Shown here one piece after another: positions 6,214 through 8,632 of a stretch of 8,632 nt of DNA; the stretch's first letter is position 1, and the number at the start of each line of letters is the position of its first letter. A program made the position numbers and the translations under genes. Source of the DNA: Clostridia bacterium (GTDB taxonomy: Bacteria; Bacillota; Clostridia; Christensenellales; Borkfalkiaceae); the NCBI GenBank assembly GCA_029063275.1, contig JAIDOO010000151.1, positions 1 through 8,632 on the forward strand, given 5' to 3'. The notes beneath the pieces are model-generated. The model saw only the letters and a list, made by a program, of their open reading frames with translations. It did not search any database and was not told the DNA's origin.

Positions 6214-7680
6214 ATGTCCGAAACTTCAAGACGCAGGGGAATGCACCCTTTACTTGCATTTATTTTAGGCTTTTTGCTCGCGCTGATAATGTTATTGGGC
6301 GCGGTGGCAGGCGCCGTTTATTTTGTGCTTCACTACAAGCTTGACAATATCCAGGCAAACAAGGACTCCGACGGAAACTATCTGTTTATTAATGCGGACC
6401 CCTCGTCGGGCGGCGTTGCAACCGTTTTGGATCTCATATCGAAAGTAACCGAAATGTCAAAGGGTTACAGCTCGCTGACCTTGGGCGAAATAGAAGAGCT
6501 CGTTCCCGTAATGGGCTCGGTATGCGACAAGCTCGAAGCCGAGCTTGACAACTATGTAACGTTGGAAGAGGACGAGCTTAAAAGCGTAACTCTCGGCGGA
6601 TTGAGCGAATTTGTCGCAAGCCTTGCCGACAGGGTCAATGTGGCAAAGCTTATTGGTACTACTACCGATAACGCCATTCTGATGTATATGAGCTACGGCA
6701 TTTACGGCGTTTATAACGACGGCGCGGATTGGTACGCAAAATACAAGGACGAAGACGGCGAACACGATTGCACCCTCGAAATCGGCGAAACTGGTAAAAT
6801 CGACGGCGTTTATTATTATTCAGACGGAGGCGACAAGCTCTACACGCCCTATCTTACGCTGGACAACGTAAAGACGAGGGTAAACGGAGTTTGCGAAGAG
6901 CTAACAATAGGCGAAATTGTGCCCCTGGCGGAAGGCGACAGAATTTTGGGCTCGATTAAAAATTCGACTGTAAACTCTATTTCGGAAGATATAAACAATC
7001 TTTGTATACAGCAGATTTTTGCTGACGAAGTTTACGCGCCGAACACGCCAGAGGACGGCAATTATCCCGAGGCGGAGATTTATCTCGCCGTTACCGAAGT
7101 TCCCGAACCCGCCGGGTATTACCTCGGTGCAAACGTAATTTATTACGAATACGACGCGGATAACAACGTATATACTCTCGCGGGTAACAACGGTAAATTA
7201 ACTGCGGAAGAATTTACCGCAGCGGATAATCTTTATACGCTCGGCGAAGGCAAAATTTTGTACAACCCGTCTTATCTTTACTACACTATGGACGGGGACG
7301 GCGATATTAAAATGATAGGCTCGGGCACAGCCGACGCAGGCAGAGCGCAGGCGCCGCAGAACGGCGAAGAGATTTACACCTACGGCGCGGCTTCGCCGCT
7401 GTGGAAGCTTTTAATCTTCGTTGACGAAGAGGAGCAGGCATTCACTTTCAATAACGTCGGCAGTATGATTTCAAACGTATCCAAGAACACCCAGAGCACG
7501 CCTATGCGCGAGCTGGACGCGGCGGGTATTCTTACATTCGATAATAAAGACGAGCTGGAATTAAAGATAACCTACTCCAAAAACGGCGAAACGGTGGTGG
7601 AAACCTTGGGCGATATGCCGCTCGGCGACGTTATCGGTGTTGCGGTAATGATGTTTTCCGCAACAATGCCCCAGCCGTAA
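6214..7680 (+). CDS. Single-pass membrane protein of unknown function with repeated T-[LI]-G motif
   Basis: I do not recognise this 488-residue protein. It starts with a short basic segment (MSETSRRRG), then a single strong hydrophobic helix (about 12-38), consistent with a membrane anchor whose acidic remainder is outside the cell. No lipobox is visible. A short motif recurs: SLTLGEIEEL (87-96), SVTLGGLSEF (124-133), ELTIGEIVPL (229-238) and DMPLGDVIGV (467-476). Between them are tyrosine- and aspartate-rich stretches (about 160-215 and 283-360), suggestive of beta-rich surface domains. The ATG at 6214 is chosen because a promoter ends just upstream (6145-6173), GGGGAA (6202-6207) lies 6 nt before it, and the N-in basic plus hydrophobic pattern then begins immediately. 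No enzyme motif is seen. It stands alone between cca and the rpsF operon, with no terminator hairpin visible after it. A cell-envelope or surface role is inferred only from topology. Confidence 0.82.
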   Translation: MSETSRRRGMHPLLAFILGFLLALIMLLGAVAGAVYFVLHYKLDNIQANKDSDGNYLFINADPSSGGVATVLDLISKVTEMSKGYSSLTLGEIEELVPVMGSVCDKLEAELDNYVTLEEDELKSVTLGGLSEFVASLADRVNVAKLIGTTTDNAILMYMSYGIYGVYNDGADWYAKYKDEDGEHDCTLEIGETGKIDGVYYYSDGGDKLYTPYLTLDNVKTRVNGVCEELTIGEIVPLAEGDRILGSIKNSTVNSISEDINNLCIQQIFADEVYAPNTPEDGNYPEAEIYLAVTEVPEPAGYYLGANVIYYEYDADNNVYTLAGNNGKLTAEEFTAADNLYTLGEGKILYNPSYLYYTMDGDGDIKMIGSGTADAGRAQAPQNGEEIYTYGAASPLWKLLIFVDEEEQAFTFNNVGSMISNVSKNTQSTPMRELDAAGILTFDNKDELELKITYSKNGETVVETLGDMPLGDVIGVAVMMFSATMPQP

Positions 7681-7706
7681 CCGCGTAAAATTAAAGGCGA
7701 AATCAT

Positions 7707-7735
7707 TTGACAAGTATTACAAAAAAAGTTAAAAT
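7707..7735 (+). promoter_or_regulatory. Near-consensus sigma-A promoter for the rpsF operon
   Basis: A perfect TTGACA (7707-7712), a 17-nt spacer with an A-tract, then TAAAAT (7730-7735), one mismatch from TATAAT. The predicted start is near 7742, giving a leader of about 50 nt. A strong promoter fits a ribosomal protein operon. Confidence 0.87.
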
Positions 7736-7741
7736 AAAATA

Positions 7742-7786
7742 ACCTTGCGTGCCGTAGTTGGCACGCCGATTAAGTCCGGGAGGTGA
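7742..7786 (+). promoter_or_regulatory. Structured rpsF leader; candidate S6:S18 autoregulatory element
   Basis: The leader holds a perfect 7-bp hairpin (GCGTGCC at 7747-7753 with GGCACGC at 7760-7766, loop GTAGTT). A short outer pairing CTT (7744-7746) with AAG (7772-7774) leaves a bulge on the 3' side starting next to a CCG (7766-7768). Known S6:S18 leader motifs upstream of rpsF in many bacteria consist of a hairpin with an unpaired CCG bulge and are bound by the S6-S18 protein pair to repress translation. ACCT at 7742-7745 could alternatively pair with AGGT (7781-7784) and cover the Shine-Dalgarno. The hairpin is certain; its identity as the S6:S18 element is inference from position and recalled consensus. 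Confidence 0.5.
7778..7785 (+). promoter_or_regulatory. Strong ribosome binding site that fixes the rpsF start at 7792
   Basis: GGGAGGTG lies 6 nt before the ATG at 7792. The in-frame GTG at 7783 overlaps this site and so is very unlikely to be the real start. Confidence 0.88.
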
Positions 7787-7791
7787 AAAAT

Positions 7792-8076
7792 ATGAAAACT
7801 TACGAAATGCTTTACGTTTTGGACAACGCAATTTCCGACGAAGAGAAGGACGCGTTCGTCAAAAAGTTCGAGGACGTTGTTACGTCGTCTGACGGTAAAG
7901 TCGTTTCCACTGACAAGTGGGGCGTAAAAAAGTTGGCTTATCCCATCAATTATAAGACCGACGGTTATTACGTTTTAATGACTTTTGAAGCGGAAGGTAG
8001 CGTAGTGAAAGAGCTTGACAGAGTTGCAGGTCTTTCCTCCGAAGTTTTAAGAGTTGTTACTACATCAAAGAATTAA
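7792..8076 (+). CDS. rpsF: 30S ribosomal protein S6
   Basis: This is a 94-residue ribosomal protein S6, which binds the central domain of 16S rRNA together with S18. The sequence opens MKTYEMLYVLDN and contains the conserved segment WGVKKLAYPINYKTDGYYV (43-61), ending near LRVVTTSKN, all typical of bacterial S6 and of normal length. The start is set by the GGGAGGTG site 6 nt upstream. It is the first gene of the rpsF-ssb-rpsR operon; the next start is only 10 nt beyond its stop. Regulation is probably by the upstream leader, through an S6:S18 complex, as in other bacteria. Confidence 0.97.
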   Translation: MKTYEMLYVLDNAISDEEKDAFVKKFEDVVTSSDGKVVSTDKWGVKKLAYPINYKTDGYYVLMTFEAEGSVVKELDRVAGLSSEVLRVVTTSKN

Positions 8077-8086
8077 GGGACAAAAG

Positions 8087-8500
8087 ATGAACAGAGTATT
8101 TTTAATAGGTAATTTAACCCGCGACCCCGAGCTTACCGAAACTTCTTCGGGCATAGCAATTTGCCGCTTTTCGATTGCGGTAAACAGGAATTATTCGTCG
8201 GGCGACGGCGAGAGAAAGACTGACTTTTTCAATTGCGTGGCGTGGCGCGGTTTAGGCGAAAACGTGGCAAGATATGCCAAAAAGGGTAACAAGGTTGCGG
8301 TTATGGGTTCGGTAGAACTGCGCAACTACGAGGACAGTCAGGGCGTTAAGCGTACGGGCGTAGACATCGTGTGTAGCGACGTAGAGTTTCTGACACCCAG
8401 AAGCTCGCAGAGCGGCGACGATTACGAAGCTCCCGCTCCCGCAGAAAAGAAGCGCGCGGCTTTGCAGGCGTTTGACGACGATTCCGACATACCCTTCTAA
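8087..8500 (+). CDS. ssb: Single-stranded DNA-binding protein
   Basis: This is a 137-residue SSB that coats single-stranded DNA in replication, repair and recombination. The OB fold spans about 1-108, beginning MNRVFLIGNLTRDPEL and including FFNCVAWRGLGENVARYAKKG (47-67, a conserved block). A short disordered linker (about 109-125) leads to the acidic C-terminal tip DDDSDIPF, which recruits partner proteins. The linker is short compared with many SSBs. The ATG at 8087 follows AAGGGA (8075-8080) with a 6-nt spacer, fixing the start over longer in-frame options that would overlap rpsF. Its place between rpsF and rpsR is the conserved Gram-positive arrangement. Confidence 0.97.
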   Translation: MNRVFLIGNLTRDPELTETSSGIAICRFSIAVNRNYSSGDGERKTDFFNCVAWRGLGENVARYAKKGNKVAVMGSVELRNYEDSQGVKRTGVDIVCSDVEFLTPRSSQSGDDYEAPAPAEKKRAALQAFDDDSDIPF

Positions 8501-8518
8501 AAATTAAGGAGATAAATT

Positions 8519-8632
8519 ATGGAAGAGAATAAAACAGCTCCCGTTAAAAAGAGCTATAAAAGAATTCCCCGCAAAAAGGTTTGCGTTTTCTGTCAGGAAA
8601 AGGTAACCGAAATCGATTATAAGGACGTAGCC
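8519..8632 (+). CDS. rpsR: 30S ribosomal protein S18 (5' part, cut by window edge)
   Basis: Only the first 38 codons are present; the frame is open to the last base. After a basic N-terminus (KKSYKRIPRKK) the segment VCVFC (C22-x2-C25) and VTEIDYKDVA (29-38) match the conserved start of S18, including the CxxC typical of zinc-binding S18 forms. AAGGAG at 8506-8511 lies 7 nt before the ATG. It follows ssb by 18 nt in the same operon, and S18 is the partner of S6 encoded two genes upstream. Confidence 0.95.
   Translation, partial: MEENKTAPVKKSYKRIPRKKVCVFCQEKVTEIDYKDVA

Noticed and set aside
7783..7791. GTG at 7783 as the rpsF start
   Set aside because: It overlaps the GGGAGGTG ribosome binding site, and S6 proteins typically begin MKxYE, matching the ATG at 7792.

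Overview
The window reads like a chromosomal segment of a low-to-mid GC Gram-positive bacterium, most likely an uncultivated Clostridia-type Bacillota. The signs are an rpsF-ssb-rpsR cassette with AGGAGG-like ribosome binding sites, sigma-A-type promoters with 17-nt spacers, a DesK/LiaS-type sensor kinase with a NarL-type regulator, a SpoIIE-type phosphatase and a YegS/BmrU-type lipid kinase. The taxon is inferred from gene content and style only. No mobile element, CRISPR array, rRNA or tRNA gene was seen. No gene-free stretch exceeds about 130 bases.

Layout: (1) Positions 51-2658, plus strand, hold a tightly overlapping set: a RadC-family JAMM protein, a six-pass membrane sensor histidine kinase and its response regulator. 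(2) A 12-bp hairpin at 2664-2691 sits between convergent genes and looks like a bidirectional terminator. (3) Positions 2697-4646, minus strand, hold a two-gene operon: a diacylglycerol-kinase-family lipid kinase, then a PAS plus SpoIIE/PP2C phosphatase with a cysteine cluster in its sensor part. (4) Positions 4647-4775 form a divergent promoter region in which one palindromic -35 hexamer (TTGCAA) serves two mirror-image promoters, each with a 17-nt spacer and a perfect TATAAT. (5) Positions 4776-6131, plus strand, encode an HD-domain CCA-adding tRNA nucleotidyltransferase. (6) Positions 6214-7680 encode a 488-residue single-pass membrane protein of unknown function, with its own promoter at 6145-6173. 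(7) From 7707 to the right edge lies the ribosomal protein S6 - SSB - ribosomal protein S18 operon, with a near-consensus promoter and a structured leader that may be the S6:S18 autoregulatory element; rpsR is cut by the window edge.

The genes fall into two themes: housekeeping (CCA addition, ribosomal proteins, SSB) and signalling (two-component system, PAS-phosphatase, lipid kinase). I do not see a convincing undescribed multi-gene system. The items most worth a second look are the shared-35 symmetric promoter, the cysteine-containing PAS-phosphatase, the candidate S6:S18 leader and the repeat-bearing membrane protein.
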